64,000 bases of DNA, taken from Fidelibacterota bacterium. GTDB lineage: Bacteria > Fidelibacterota > UBA2242 > JAFGTP01. The stretch is from positions 186,001-250,000 of the forward strand of contig JAFGTP010000040.1 in NCBI GenBank assembly GCA_016934035.1, written 5' to 3'. Below the pieces are notes generated by a model. It was given only the letters and a program-made list of their open reading frames with translations, ran no database searches and was not told the origin of the DNA. Position 1 is the stretch's first letter. Each line of letters starts with the position of its first letter. The translations under genes and the position numbers were made by a program. Below, piece by piece: positions 1-8,885 of this stretch.

Positions 1-1060
1 GAATACCTGCCAGGCAGGACATGGGAATGAGTTTGGCCCATTTTCCCAGAAAGAGCATGATCAGCAGTAATGTAATCGCGTGAATAATGCCGGATATCGG
101 TGTTCTGCCCCCGTTTTTGACATTGGTGGCAGTGCGGGCGATAGCACCGGTGGCCGGTATGCCGCCGAAGAAGGGCGTGACGATATTGGCGATTCCCTGG
201 GCGATGAGTTCGGTATTGGAGCGATGCTTGCCACCGATCATACCGTCGGAAACAACTGCTGATAATAAAGACTCGATACCACCCAGCAGGGCAATGGCCA
301 GGGCTGGTTCCAGGTAATTTTTGATTTCCAGCAGATGAATTTTGGGAATATTGAAATCAAATCCGCTGGGAATATTCCCGAAATAAGTTTCGATTGTGGC
401 CACATCCAGATGGAAAAAATGGACAATTGGAGTAATGACCAGGATGGCGATAAAAGAACCGGGGATTTTAGAGACGAATTTTTTTGAAAATACGGATATA
501 GCAATGGTCACGACGGTCACAATCAGTGCAATCCGGTTAATCTGTCCCAGTTGGGAAAAATAAAGGACCCATTTATCATAAAAACCCGATGGTACATTAT
601 CAATGGAAAGGCCCAGAGCATCTTTGATTTGAGTGGAAAAAATCACCAGGGCAATGCCGCTGGTAAAGCCGACAACCAGGGGGTGAGGAAAATATTTAAG
701 CAAAGTACCCAGCCGGAAGAGGCCAAAGAGCACCATAAAAATACCGGCCAGAATCGTGGCGATGATCAGCCCGTTGGTGCCGTATTGTTCGACGATACCG
801 TAAACAATAACGATAAATGCACCTGTAGGCCCGCCGATCTGAACACGGCTTCCGCCCAATAAGGAGATTAAAAAACCGGCAACAACCGCTGTGATAATTC
901 CTTTTTCCGGCGAAACTCCGGAGGCCACGGCAAAGGCGATGGATAATGGAAGGGCGACAATTCCGACTACAATTCCCGCCAGTATATCACTGTAAACCTG
1001 ATGTTTGCTGATTCCGGTTTTGAGTATCGTATAGAGTTTTGGTTTAAAAATGTTGTTCAT
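1..1060 (-). CDS. SulP-family anion permease, 5' part (runs off the window)
   Basis: This is the N-terminal 353 codons of a SulP (SLC26-like) inner-membrane transporter for sulfate, bicarbonate or another anion; the 3' end lies before base 1. The ATG is at 1060 and reads [19 protein letters not shown]. Family marks are the segment [17 protein letters not shown], the conserved [14 protein letters not shown] turn that shapes the anion site, and [11 protein letters not shown] near the cut end. Hydrophobic helices follow one another throughout. Any C-terminal STAS domain would be outside the window, so it cannot be seen. It is separated from the fucose operon by a terminator and appears to be its own transcription unit. 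The substrate cannot be told from the sequence. Confidence 0.93.
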   Translation of the reverse strand, partial: MNNIFKPKLYTILKTGISKHQVYSDILAGIVVGIVALPLSIAFAVASGVSPEKGIITAVVAGFLISLLGGSRVQIGGPTGAFIVIVYGIVEQYGTNGLIIATILAGIFMVLFGLFRLGTLLKYFPHPLVVGFTSGIALVIFSTQIKDALGLSIDNVPSGFYDKWVLYFSQLGQINRIALIVTVVTIAISVFSKKFVSKIPGSFIAILVITPIVHFFHLDVATIETYFGNIPSGFDFNIPKIHLLEIKNYLEPALAIALLGGIESLLSAVVSDGMIGGKHRSNTELIAQGIANIVTPFFGGIPATGAIARTATNVKNGGRTPISGIIHAITLLLIMLFLGKWAKLIPMSCLAGI

Positions 1061-1201
1061 TTCATATCTCACTATTGATTTGTTTCTGTTTCGAATCGTT
1101 TTAAAAAAATCTGATTTTAAATTTATTAAAATTTTTTGGAATAATTACGCAAGTTTTTTTAAGATTTTTTAATGGGGGTGACAAAATAACCGGAGTCAAT
1201 T

Positions 1202-1234
1202 GAAAAAGTCCCGAACCTTGAGAGATTCGGGACT
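1202..1234 (-). terminator. Rho-independent terminator of the fucose operon
   Basis: On the minus strand a 9-bp perfect stem (AGTCCCGAA paired with TTCGGGACT) closes an 11-base loop and is followed directly by a T tract. It lies about 80 bases past the fucP stop codon and before the SulP start, which is where the fucose transcript should end. Confidence 0.85.
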
Positions 1235-1315
1235 CAAACTGAAAGGGAATTTACCGGTTGAGGGCCCTGCTTTGTGAATGAAATAATCGCTTTTAGTGCA
1301 GGGCTCTGTCTGCCT

Positions 1316-2572
1316 TTATTTTTGCCGAATACGATAAAAGGCAAAGGCCCCAATAACAATAAAGGAGATCATCGGCAGGAAATAGGAGTAACTGACGCCA
1401 ATAAGGTCAATCAGTGCTCCCTGCAGTGGGGTGATGATAGCGCCACCCAGGATGGCCATGATCAGGCCGGATGAACCGACTTTGATTTCTGCGTCGGTGA
1501 GTCCTTCGCTGCCCATTCCGAAGATGGTTGGAAACATCAGGGACATAAAAGCTGAAATGCCAATCAGTGAAATGACACCGGCCATACCGCCAATAAAAAT
1601 AACACTGAGTGACAGCAAAATAGCCATGGCCGACGCAAAGAAGAGAAGTGTTTGAACTTTGTATTTTTTCATCAGCGCTGTAAAAACCCAGCGTGAAGCA
1701 CCAAATAAGACCAGTGCCCCGGTATGGTACCGCAGGGCTACTTCCGGTGTCACTTGCAGATGTTCCGGTATATAAAAATTGGTGTAGGTCCAGACGGTGA
1801 TCTGGGCGCCGACGTAAAAGAATTGGGCAATTACGGCAAAGGTGTAATTGGGTTTTTTGAATAAATCTTTGAAGGTCCTGAAAAGGTGAATGTGGTGACT
1901 GTCATCAGAAACCGAGGGCATTTTTGTCATGGCAATGAGGACCCAGACCCCAACCAGGATTGCAGCAATGGAGAGGTAGGGAAAAATGACAATGGCCAGG
2001 GTGTCCGATATCTGGTGTTCTGCAATATGGATATTTCCCGCTTCGTCCAGGGGCATTTTTGCCATAATTAAAATCTGGGCCATCAATATGCCGATTACAG
2101 ACCCGATGGGATTGAAAGATTGGGCAAAATTCAGGCGACGGGTTGCTGTTTGCCGGGGACCCAGAGCCAAAATGTAGGGATTGGCATTGGTTTCCAGAAT
2201 GCTCAGGCCTGACGCCAGAATATAGTAAGAAAGGCAGAAGAAAATAAATTTTTGGGTCAGGGTTGACGGGTAGAGCAGGAAGCACCCAAAGGCGTAGAGG
2301 CCGAGTCCCACAAGGACGCCGGTTTTGTAGGAAAATTTGCGGCTGATGGCTGCACCTGGCAGAGCCATACAGAAATAGCCGAAATAAAAGGCAAACTGGA
2401 TCAGTGAGGCCTGAAAGGTGCTCAATTCTCCAAAAATCGCCTTGAAAACCCTGACCAGCGGATCAGTGATATTGTTGGCAATTCCCCACCACATAAAACA
2501 ACTGGAAAGCAGAATAAAGGCAAATAAATATTTCTTTTCAAGAAGGACTGGTTTTGCTGTATTTGTGTTCAT
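1316..2572 (-). CDS. fucP: L-fucose:proton symporter (MFS, FucP type)
   Basis: A 418-residue major facilitator permease that imports L-fucose with protons. The N-terminal helix carries WWGIANNITDPLV, equivalent to the segment of E. coli FucP with the proton-linked aspartate, and helix 4 carries ILETNANPYI, which contains the conserved glutamate of FucP. About twelve hydrophobic helices are visible, with a basic loop after helix 2 (SRKFSYKTG). The start has AGGAT spaced 5 bases upstream. It is the last gene of the operon, 7 bases after the mutarotase gene, and is followed by a terminator. Close relatives transport glucose or galactose, but the fucI and fucK neighbours make fucose the likely substrate. 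Confidence 0.92.
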   Translation of the reverse strand: MNTNTAKPVLLEKKYLFAFILLSSCFMWWGIANNITDPLVRVFKAIFGELSTFQASLIQFAFYFGYFCMALPGAAISRKFSYKTGVLVGLGLYAFGCFLLYPSTLTQKFIFFCLSYYILASGLSILETNANPYILALGPRQTATRRLNFAQSFNPIGSVIGILMAQILIMAKMPLDEAGNIHIAEHQISDTLAIVIFPYLSIAAILVGVWVLIAMTKMPSVSDDSHHIHLFRTFKDLFKKPNYTFAVIAQFFYVGAQITVWTYTNFYIPEHLQVTPEVALRYHTGALVLFGASRWVFTALMKKYKVQTLLFFASAMAILLSLSVIFIGGMAGVISLIGISAFMSLMFPTIFGMGSEGLTDAEIKVGSSGLIMAILGGAIITPLQGALIDLIGVSYSYFLPMISFIVIGAFAFYRIRQK

Positions 2573-2579
2573 AAAAATC

Positions 2580-2921
2580 CTATTCGCAATGGGTTAAATT
2601 GAAAATATTTTTCATAGGCTGCCATTTGGTGTCGGAATCCCGGGTCAACCGTTGCTGATAAGCATCCATCAGCCTTTCCCATTCCTGTTGGCGTGGTAAG
2701 GTAGATAAAATGGCCATTTGCTTTTCCCAGTCAAAATCATGATCAGTCTCAACAATCATGAAGAGACGATTTTCCCAGCGATAGATTTCCATTTCCCGAA
2801 TACCCACGGTCCGAAGGCCCTGGGGAATTTCCGGCCAGATGGTTTCCGGTGAATGCCAGATTTCATAGTCAGCAATTTTATCGGGAATATTTTTTAAGTC
2901 CAATGTCAGACAGTGCCTCAT
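2580..2921 (-). CDS. Deoxysugar mutarotase of the RhaM (DUF718) family
   Basis: A 113-residue protein of the L-rhamnose mutarotase family, which interconverts alpha and beta anomers of 6-deoxyhexoses. The family pattern is clear: a tyrosine-histidine segment (YEIWHSPETIWPEI), then GIREMEIYRWENRLFMIVE and the end of the small alpha-beta barrel fold with FDWEKQM. Length matches the family (about 104 to 115). It has a good ribosome site (AGGAAAGGG). In E. coli the fucose operon uses the unrelated FucU for this step, so here a rhamnose-type enzyme fills the fucose role. That it acts on L-fucose is inferred from the operon. Confidence 0.88.
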   Translation of the reverse strand: MRHCLTLDLKNIPDKIADYEIWHSPETIWPEIPQGLRTVGIREMEIYRWENRLFMIVETDHDFDWEKQMAILSTLPRQQEWERLMDAYQQRLTRDSDTKWQPMKNIFNLTHCE

Positions 2922-2996
2922 TTTTTCCCTTTCCTGTTATTATGGGTGATTTTCAGCCCGGCACAATGCAGTGCAGAGGCTGTATTATTTTTCCGG

Positions 2997-3797
2997 TCAA
3001 CTATTAAATTTTTTGACGAGATCACGCAATTCATCCAGCTGCTCGTCGGTCATACCTTCCGGTTCAAATCCGGCGGATTTACAGGCGAACCAGATTTTAG
3101 CGGATTTACAGGCGATGTCAATATTGTCAAAGGTGTCGATGACGTCCTTTCCAATGGCAAAAATACCGTGTTTTTCCCAGACCACAATATCATGGCTGGC
3201 AAATTGTTCGATGGTAGCGTCGGCGATGGTCTGGGTTCCAGGCAAGATATAGGGAACGAAACCGGCACCTTTGGGAATGAAAACCATGGTTTCGGGGTGC
3301 ATTCCCCAAAGGATTTTATTGAGAGCTTCGGAACTTTTTATTTTCGGGTTTTGGGTCAGTGCTATGATTTCGGTGGCATGGGTGTGCATCACAATTGTTT
3401 CATGACTGCCTCGTTCAGCAATCATGTTGTGAATGCCCAGATGTGAGGGAAATTCCGAGGTGGGACGGACCTCTTGGTCCGTGGCTTTGACTGGAATGTA
3501 GCCATGACCGTCAGGGGTTATCTGGATGAAAAGCCCGTTGTCTGTGGCGGATACAGCCACATCCTGCATGCGTTTTCCCGTACCGGTCATGTAAAAACAG
3601 GTGTCTGCCAAAGCCGGAAAGGGCTTGTCCAGGGGGTGTACTTTTGGGTTGCTCACAAGAGCAATCGCATCAGGTAATTTGACGGAAATGTTGCCGGCAT
3701 TTTTTTCAGACCAGCCTTTTTGAAACAGGATTTCGGCGACTCGCTGAACATCCCTTAAGATTTTTTCGATTTCGTTTTGCTTGGTAAATAAATTCAT
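2997..3797 (-). CDS. Class II aldolase, rhamnulose-1-phosphate aldolase type
   Basis: A 266-residue zinc aldolase expected to split a ketose-1-phosphate into DHAP and L-lactaldehyde. It resembles E. coli RhaD (274 residues) and not FucA (215): GWSEKNAGNISVKL at the N-terminus, FPALADTCFYMTGTGK, TSEFPSHL with the catalytic glutamate, the zinc pair in HTHATEIIALT, and the third zinc histidine in VVWEKHGIFAIG. It sits between a clear fucK and a mutarotase gene, so its natural substrate should be L-fuculose-1-phosphate, which differs from rhamnulose-1-phosphate at C4. The ribosome site is weak. Either the enzyme has changed stereospecificity or the operon serves both sugars. Confidence 0.9.
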   Translation of the reverse strand: MNLFTKQNEIEKILRDVQRVAEILFQKGWSEKNAGNISVKLPDAIALVSNPKVHPLDKPFPALADTCFYMTGTGKRMQDVAVSATDNGLFIQITPDGHGYIPVKATDQEVRPTSEFPSHLGIHNMIAERGSHETIVMHTHATEIIALTQNPKIKSSEALNKILWGMHPETMVFIPKGAGFVPYILPGTQTIADATIEQFASHDIVVWEKHGIFAIGKDVIDTFDNIDIACKSAKIWFACKSAGFEPEGMTDEQLDELRDLVKKFNS

Positions 3798-3825
3798 AGT
3801 TTCAGGGTTTCTTTCTGTTTGTTAT

Positions 3826-5250
3826 TTAATTCTTTTTATAAGGAACGGGAGTGACGGCCGGCGAAGGCGCCACAATTTGATAATTTTGGCAGGTTTTTTC
3901 CACAGCCTCGTCAATAGAGGAATAATTGCCGATAGCGACTTGCCCGAAGAGGGATGCGCCCAAAACTGTGGTTTCAGTCTGATTGGATATTTTGACGGGA
4001 ATTCCCAGTCTGTCAGCCCTTAACCGGTTCCAAAGATTGTTTTTTGATCCGCCGCCTACCAGAACCAGGGCCTTGGCTTTAAATTTCCCCGTCTTTTCCA
4101 GCAATTTCAGGCCCTTGGCGGTTTGTTCGGTCAGGGCCTCCAGAGCCGCATAATAGACCTGGGCCCGGCTGGTTTGTAAGCCGATTCCGGTGATAGCACC
4201 CTGATGATTGACAAAATCAGGGGAAAGACGGACCCTGCCGCTATAACCGAGGTTTTCGGCGTCACGGATCATGGTTTCATAGACATTTTCCTTTAGGTCG
4301 CAATAGAAATTTCGCTTGACCCATTCCAGTATTCCCGATGCCAGCCATTGGGTACCGCTATTGATCAATCCGGGAAGGGCATCAAATTCATTTGTCAGCC
4401 CGGCCTGCAGGTTTTTGTTATTCAACTCTCCATAACGGCAGCGGGCCATGAGAATTTCCCAGGTACCGGAACTTAAAATCGGTTCATTTTCGCCAACCCC
4501 GGAACCGATCAATGCGAATTGGGTGTCATGGCCTGTAAGCACCACAGGAATTCCGGCAGGAAGTCCTGTTTCTCTGGCGGATTTTTCGATCAGGTTTCCG
4601 GCGATAGTTCCGGCTTCCCTGATTTCAAAAAATTTGTCAGGAAGGCCCGTAGCGATCAGAATACCTTTGGAAATTTGGCGATTTGAAAAATCGGTGAGCA
4701 TCGATGTTCCGGCCATTGTCATATCATTGACCAGCCTTCCGGTCAGTCGATGGACAAAAATAGAAGGTATGAAAAGCCAGCCGGCCATTTTTTCGATGAT
4801 ATCCGGTTTATTTTCTCTAAACCAGAGGAGGACATTAATTGTATTGAAACTGAAGGCATTTACGCCATTGATTTGATAGAGTTTTTCCAGGGGAATATAG
4901 CGGTCGATGTGACGCATGATGGGTTCAGTGCGTTGACACTGCCAGGAAATGACCGGATAGAGCAGATTGCCTTTGGAGTCCACAGGAGCGCCGTTGACCC
5001 CGAAGGTTGTGACAGTCAAGGCGCTGATTCGTTCGAAAGCAATTTCGGGTAGAATCTGGTGCAGGCAGGTCATAAGTTTTTGCCATATTTCATCCACATC
5101 CCAGATCAGGCCACCCGGATGGAAGGGGTCGGGTTGGGTACCATTGGGCAGGGCATGAATGGCTTCGATTTTTCCGGTGCTGTTTATGGCCACTGCCCGG
5201 ACATTGGTAGCGCCGATATCCAAAACGATAATGATGTCTTTTTTCAGCAT
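3826..5250 (-). CDS. fucK: L-fuculokinase (FGGY family)
   Basis: A 474-residue sugar kinase that phosphorylates L-fuculose on O1 with ATP. The similarity to E. coli FucK (482 residues) runs full length: LDIGATNVRAVAINSTGKI at the ATP loop, LTVTTFGVNGAPVDSKGNLL, ISWQCQRTEPIM, GVNAFSFNTINVLLW, the catalytic-loop segment LTGHDTQFALIGSG, the conserved LSSGTWEILMARC, and the C-terminal adenosine motif LVLVGGGSKNNLWNRL. It follows fucI after an 83-base gap containing a hairpin and precedes the aldolase gene by 28 bases. Rhamnulokinases are close relatives, but the sequence detail is FucK-like. Confidence 0.95.
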   Translation of the reverse strand: MLKKDIIIVLDIGATNVRAVAINSTGKIEAIHALPNGTQPDPFHPGGLIWDVDEIWQKLMTCLHQILPEIAFERISALTVTTFGVNGAPVDSKGNLLYPVISWQCQRTEPIMRHIDRYIPLEKLYQINGVNAFSFNTINVLLWFRENKPDIIEKMAGWLFIPSIFVHRLTGRLVNDMTMAGTSMLTDFSNRQISKGILIATGLPDKFFEIREAGTIAGNLIEKSARETGLPAGIPVVLTGHDTQFALIGSGVGENEPILSSGTWEILMARCRYGELNNKNLQAGLTNEFDALPGLINSGTQWLASGILEWVKRNFYCDLKENVYETMIRDAENLGYSGRVRLSPDFVNHQGAITGIGLQTSRAQVYYAALEALTEQTAKGLKLLEKTGKFKAKALVLVGGGSKNNLWNRLRADRLGIPVKISNQTETTVLGASLFGQVAIGNYSSIDEAVEKTCQNYQIVAPSPAVTPVPYKKN

Positions 5251-5271
5251 AAGTCAATTTTCCGGCCGCAA

Positions 5272-5316
5272 CGGTCCGCATTTGAATCTTAATAAAAAAG
5301 CCTCTTCAGCGGACCG
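5272..5316 (-). promoter_or_regulatory. Hairpin between fucI and fucK
   Basis: An 8-bp perfect inverted repeat, CGGTCCGC at 5272-5279 and GCGGACCG at 5309-5316, with flanking CCG and CGG extending it across small mismatches, encloses a 29-base A-rich loop in the 83-base fucI-fucK gap. It lacks a T tract, so it is more likely an mRNA stability or processing element that sets the fucI to fucK ratio than a terminator. Confidence 0.4.
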
Positions 5317-5333
5317 GGCGGAAAGGTTTATCA

Positions 5334-7091
5334 TCATTTATATAAAGCCCCGTAGGTTTGGCAGGCGCGGTAATCTGCTCCTTCGATGTCCATGCCATGC
5401 ATGCTCCAGGCGGAGGGGCGATAGATTTTTTCTTCCGGAATGTTGTGCATATTTACCGGAATCCGCAGCATGGAAGCCAACGTAATCATTTCCGCACCTA
5501 TATGTCCAAAGCTGGAAGCACAGTGGTTGGCTCCCCAGTTTGCCATGACTGAGTAGACATCTTTAAAAGCTCCTGAACCGGTCAGCCGCGGTGCAAACCA
5601 GGTGGTGGGCCAGCTGGGATCTGTCCGGTCACACAAAGCCCGGTTGACTTTTTCCGGTAAATCCACGGTGTACCCCTCGGCAATTTGTAGTACTGGTCCC
5701 AGACCCTTGACGAGATTGATGCGAGAGACGGTGATGGGCATGTTGCCTCTTGTCAAAAATTCAGAGGAAAAACCGCCGCCTCTGAAATATTCCCGGGTTG
5801 CCGGGCACCAGGTGGTGGCGCTCATGCATCGTTCCACTTCTTCCTTTGAAATTTCCCAGAATGGTTTTATAGCTGGTTTGCTGTCAATTTCCTGCTGACC
5901 GGAAAAATCAACGGCTGAAGCGCCGGAATTAATGAGGTGAATGAGGCCCGTTTCAGCAAGGCCTTTAGGCTTGTGGCCGGAAACCCGCTTGATGGCTTCC
6001 GGGCTCCAGTAGGTTCGAATATCGGAAAACATCTGGGCTGTGTTCGTCAAAAGGTAGCCAAAAAGCATGACCACTCCGTTCAGTGCATCATTTTCTGTGG
6101 CAACCAGGTATGGATTGCGGGTTCCGTTCCAATCAAAGGATGAGCAGAGTATGGCCTCCATGAAATCACCATTGGGCTGATAATCGGTCCACTGGCGCTG
6201 TCCCTGAAATCCAGCCAGCAGGGCATTGTGACCATTGGCCTCTTCTCCAAAACCCTGTTCTTTCAACCTGGGATTGCCAACCATCAGGTCGCGCGCGATC
6301 ATGGCCATTTTGACCACAATTTTCCACTCTTCTTCTTTTCGTTCCTCACTTTTGGGATTGGCGTTATAATCTTTACCGGGTTTGCAATATTTTTTCACCC
6401 ATTGGTAAGCTCTTTCATATTCCTCATGATCATAGATACCTTCATTCATACGACGTAAAAATTCTGACATGTCTATATATTCATTCCGCATTCCCAGGTA
6501 TTCCTGAAAAAAGTTCGGGTCCACAATGGAACCGGCAATTCCCATGGAAACCGAACCCATGGAAAGATAGGATTTTCCGCGCATAATGGCGACGGCCAGA
6601 CCGGCTTTACTAAAGCGCAGGATTTTTTCTTGTACATCCTGGGGTATGCAAGTGTCGTCAGCATCCTGTACATTCTGGCCGTAAATGCCAAAGGCTGGCA
6701 GGCCTTTTTGATTGTGTCCCGCCAATACGGCAGCCAGGTAAACGGCGCCCGGACGTTCAGTTCCGTTGAATCCCCAGACTGCTTTGGGCGTATGAGGATC
6801 CATATCCATGGTTTCACTGCCATAGCACCAGCAGGGGGTCACAGTCAATGACACACCAACATTTTCCCGTTTAAATTTTTCAGCACAGGCTGCCGCCTCA
6901 GCTACTCCGCCAATTGTAGTATCAGCGATGATACACTCCACCGGTTGGCCATTGGGATATTTCAGATTGGATGAAATCAGTTCTGCAGCTGATTTGGCCA
7001 TGTTCATGGTTTGAATTTCCAGGGATTCACGGACTCCGCCTAAGCGACCGTCAATAGTGGGACGAATGCCGATTTTTGGATAATGGTTCAT
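5334..7091 (-). CDS. fucI: L-fucose isomerase
   Basis: A 585-residue cytosolic isomerase converting L-fucose to L-fuculose with a divalent metal, usually manganese. It aligns end to end with E. coli FucI (591 residues): [58 protein letters not shown], and all three metal-ligand segments: the glutamate in [11 protein letters not shown], the aspartate in [11 protein letters not shown] and the histidine in MANWGANHC. The end [18 protein letters not shown] is typical. The ribosome site is GAGGAAAA. It is the first gene of the operon and identifies the pathway as fucose use. Related isomerases also accept D-arabinose. Confidence 0.97.
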   Translation of the reverse strand: MNHYPKIGIRPTIDGRLGGVRESLEIQTMNMAKSAAELISSNLKYPNGQPVECIIADTTIGGVAEAAACAEKFKRENVGVSLTVTPCWCYGSETMDMDPHTPKAVWGFNGTERPGAVYLAAVLAGHNQKGLPAFGIYGQNVQDADDTCIPQDVQEKILRFSKAGLAVAIMRGKSYLSMGSVSMGIAGSIVDPNFFQEYLGMRNEYIDMSEFLRRMNEGIYDHEEYERAYQWVKKYCKPGKDYNANPKSEERKEEEWKIVVKMAMIARDLMVGNPRLKEQGFGEEANGHNALLAGFQGQRQWTDYQPNGDFMEAILCSSFDWNGTRNPYLVATENDALNGVVMLFGYLLTNTAQMFSDIRTYWSPEAIKRVSGHKPKGLAETGLIHLINSGASAVDFSGQQEIDSKPAIKPFWEISKEEVERCMSATTWCPATREYFRGGGFSSEFLTRGNMPITVSRINLVKGLGPVLQIAEGYTVDLPEKVNRALCDRTDPSWPTTWFAPRLTGSGAFKDVYSVMANWGANHCASSFGHIGAEMITLASMLRIPVNMHNIPEEKIYRPSAWSMHGMDIEGADYRACQTYGALYK

Positions 7092-7107
7092 ATTTTTCCT
7101 CTTTTCT

Positions 7108-7121
7108 TGTATTCGTTTACA
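7108..7121. promoter_or_regulatory. Putative operator of the fuc operon
   Basis: The 14-base imperfect palindrome TGTATTCGTTTACA (TGTA-NN-CG-NN-TACA) lies between the putative promoter and the fucI start. A central CG with symmetric flanks is what LacI- and GntR-type regulators often bind. I did not find a second perfect copy elsewhere in the window, so this is inference only. Confidence 0.35.
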
Positions 7122-7178
7122 TCATTAATGCTTAGGGATAGAAATTTTATCTTTTTTTTTGAATGATTAGACTCGAAT

Positions 7179-7207
7179 AGGGTAAACCTAAGCCTGACTA
7201 TTGTCAA
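7179..7207 (-). promoter_or_regulatory. fucI: Putative fuc operon promoter
   Basis: On the minus strand a perfect TTGACA (7202-7207) is followed after 17 bases by TACCCT (7179-7184), 88 bases upstream of the fucI ATG. The -10 box is poor, which would suit a promoter that needs an activator. Confidence 0.45.
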
Positions 7208-7545
7208 GAATATTATTAAAATTCATGAATTATCCAAGTTTTTTTCTTGTAAAAATAAACTAAAACCGATACATAAATCACTCATCGATGATTCAATCCA
7301 ACACCTTGTTTTTTTTGATTTTTTTTCTCTTTGAAATATTTAGTTGCCAGTTGGCCATTTTTTAGGAATTTGTCAATTAGTGAAGGGTATTATCAGGTTC
7401 CTGGTCCCTATAAAATTGTTTTTCAGATGCAACACCCCCCCCCCCTTTATGTTGATGGGAGGTAGACCAGGATAAAAAATGGGTCCTTAGTTGTCCGGTG
7501 CTAAATTAGCGGTTTATGCATGGTGGATCGTAAGAGAGGCAGCAG
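7208..7545. other. Gene-free stretch with an 11-base C tract
   Basis: No supported gene lies between the fuc promoter and the polyferredoxin gene stop. The stretch is A/T-rich at 7210-7340, with several T runs, and holds a C11 homopolymer at 7435-7445. A short GCC/GGC hairpin before a T run near 7352-7365 could be a weak terminator. I see no recognisable gene remnant here. Confidence 0.5.
7435..7445. repeat. Homopolymer of 11 cytosines
   Basis: Eleven consecutive C bases in otherwise A/T-rich intergenic DNA. Such tracts are prone to slippage in replication and also to sequencing error. It is about 100 bases from the polyferredoxin gene stop and 340 bases from the fucI start, so any phase-variation role would have to be on transcription. 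Confidence 0.9.
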
Positions 7546-8478
7546 TTAATTGTTTGAAGGCCCCTGAAATGTCAGGTATTCCCGTGTTCCGATATCCAAA
7601 CCTTTACTATACAGAACAGCTGCGGCCGGGCAAATATTGACACATTGCTGGCAGGCAATGCATTCTGTACTTTGTACTCTTTGGTTTTTTTTCATGTAAT
7701 CCAGAAGTCTGATATTCATTGGGCAATGGGCTTCACACAATCCGCATTCAGTGCATTTTTCTTTTTCGATCATGATTTTCCAGATAGAAAATCTCGCTCC
7801 GATTTTCATCAGCGGTGGAATCGGGCAGATATATTTGCAAAAGGCTCGATTGTCCCGAAGTAGGACTGCCAGGAATATGGCAATGATGAAATAGAAAAGG
7901 TTTCCGATGACCAGCCATTGAAGTTCCACTTGGGTCTGTTGGTGAAAGTTTCGTTTTTTGAAAACAAACCAGATGGTCATTACCAGGATAAAGGAAAAGA
8001 AGAGATGGATGTATCGTAAGATTCCAGCCTTTTTAATTCTGCCGTTAGCGGGTTTGCTCCAGGGCAGAAAATCGATGACCATGGCCGTCCAGCAAGCCCA
8101 GCCACACCAGCCCCTGCCAAATAAAAAGGTGCCGGCAGTTTTGGCGATGAGATAATGGATCACCGGACCGGAAAATATGCCGGCCAGCAAATAGAAAAAA
8201 AATCCTTCCAATTGCATATTTTCCCGACCCAGAAACCCCAATACACCCAACAGATAGAACCCAATCAGTAACTGGCTTACTTTTCGGCCGATGGTTTTGT
8301 TTTTTCTGGGCAGCAGACCAAAAAGCAGTTCCCCTAGTCCTGCCGCCAGCCCGATATAGCCAAAATTGAATAGAAAAAATGGATGGCCTTTCGTCTTCCA
8401 GAATATGATCCCCAAAGCCAGGAAAAACAGGAAGGTGATGATACTCTCCCGAATAATTTTATTCTGTTCCCGGTTCAT
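7546..8478 (-). CDS. Membrane 4Fe-4S protein of the NapH/NosR type
   Basis: A 310-residue integral membrane polyferredoxin. The start is placed at the ATG at 8478, which overlaps the stop of the upstream gene by ATGA; a longer reading frame exists but runs into that gene. The N-terminal two thirds is hydrophobic with five or more helices and holds the family motif GRGWCGWACWTAMVIDF and a second pair in NRAFCKYICPIPPLMKIG. The C-terminus has two 4Fe-4S motifs, CTECGLCEAHCPMNI and CIACQQCVNICP. Relatives (NapH, CcoG, NosR C-terminal part) pass electrons across or along the membrane. No partner reductase is nearby, so the electron path is unknown. Confidence 0.85.
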   Translation of the reverse strand: MNREQNKIIRESIITFLFFLALGIIFWKTKGHPFFLFNFGYIGLAAGLGELLFGLLPRKNKTIGRKVSQLLIGFYLLGVLGFLGRENMQLEGFFFYLLAGIFSGPVIHYLIAKTAGTFLFGRGWCGWACWTAMVIDFLPWSKPANGRIKKAGILRYIHLFFSFILVMTIWFVFKKRNFHQQTQVELQWLVIGNLFYFIIAIFLAVLLRDNRAFCKYICPIPPLMKIGARFSIWKIMIEKEKCTECGLCEAHCPMNIRLLDYMKKNQRVQSTECIACQQCVNICPAAAVLYSKGLDIGTREYLTFQGPSNN

Positions 8479-8861
8479 GCTTTCACTTTGCTGATGATCC
8501 AGGCAGCGAGAATGCATTCCAGGAAACTTAAAGGAATTGCGAAAACCAGTAAACTCAAGGGCAACACATTCAAATTGCCGATCACCACCCACATCATGAT
8601 AAAGCCTGTCAGCCAGGCTAAAAAGGCGGTTTGAAGCACACTAAACTTTTTCATCATAAAAAAAATGGCCATGGCAAACAGCAATGACCAGACTCCCCAC
8701 ACGATGCCATTGATAGGAGCCGATGGAAAGATGATTCCCAGGTCTTTGTAATGGTCCACCCAGTAGGATTTGAATAACAGTTCATTTCTGACGAATTCTG
8801 ATAAACTGATCCATACTGTTGCCAGAAAAACAGGTAAAATTAAAGTTTTAAGAAATCTCAT
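8475..8861 (-). CDS. Small four-helix membrane protein, unknown function
   Basis: A 128-residue protein with four hydrophobic segments at roughly residues 5-20, 50-70, 76-98 and 102-125, and one soluble loop between the first two (NELLFKSYWVDHYKDLG). I do not recognise the family with certainty. It overlaps the polyferredoxin gene by four bases (ATGA), so the two are probably translated together and may form one membrane complex. There are no cysteines or histidines arranged for cofactor binding. Its ribosome site GGAGG lies 7 to 8 bases upstream. Confidence 0.75.
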   Translation of the reverse strand: MRFLKTLILPVFLATVWISLSEFVRNELLFKSYWVDHYKDLGIIFPSAPINGIVWGVWSLLFAMAIFFMMKKFSVLQTAFLAWLTGFIMMWVVIGNLNVLPLSLLVFAIPLSFLECILAAWIISKVKA

Positions 8862-8885
8862 TTTTTCCTCCTTTTCTATAAAATA

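Noticed and set aside
2913-3446. A 177-codon plus-strand frame opposite the aldolase gene
   Set aside because: Shadow of the aldolase coding strand; the minus-strand protein has all zinc ligands.
4448-4876. A 142-codon plus-strand frame in fucK
   Set aside because: Complement of the conserved FucK sequence, no start context.
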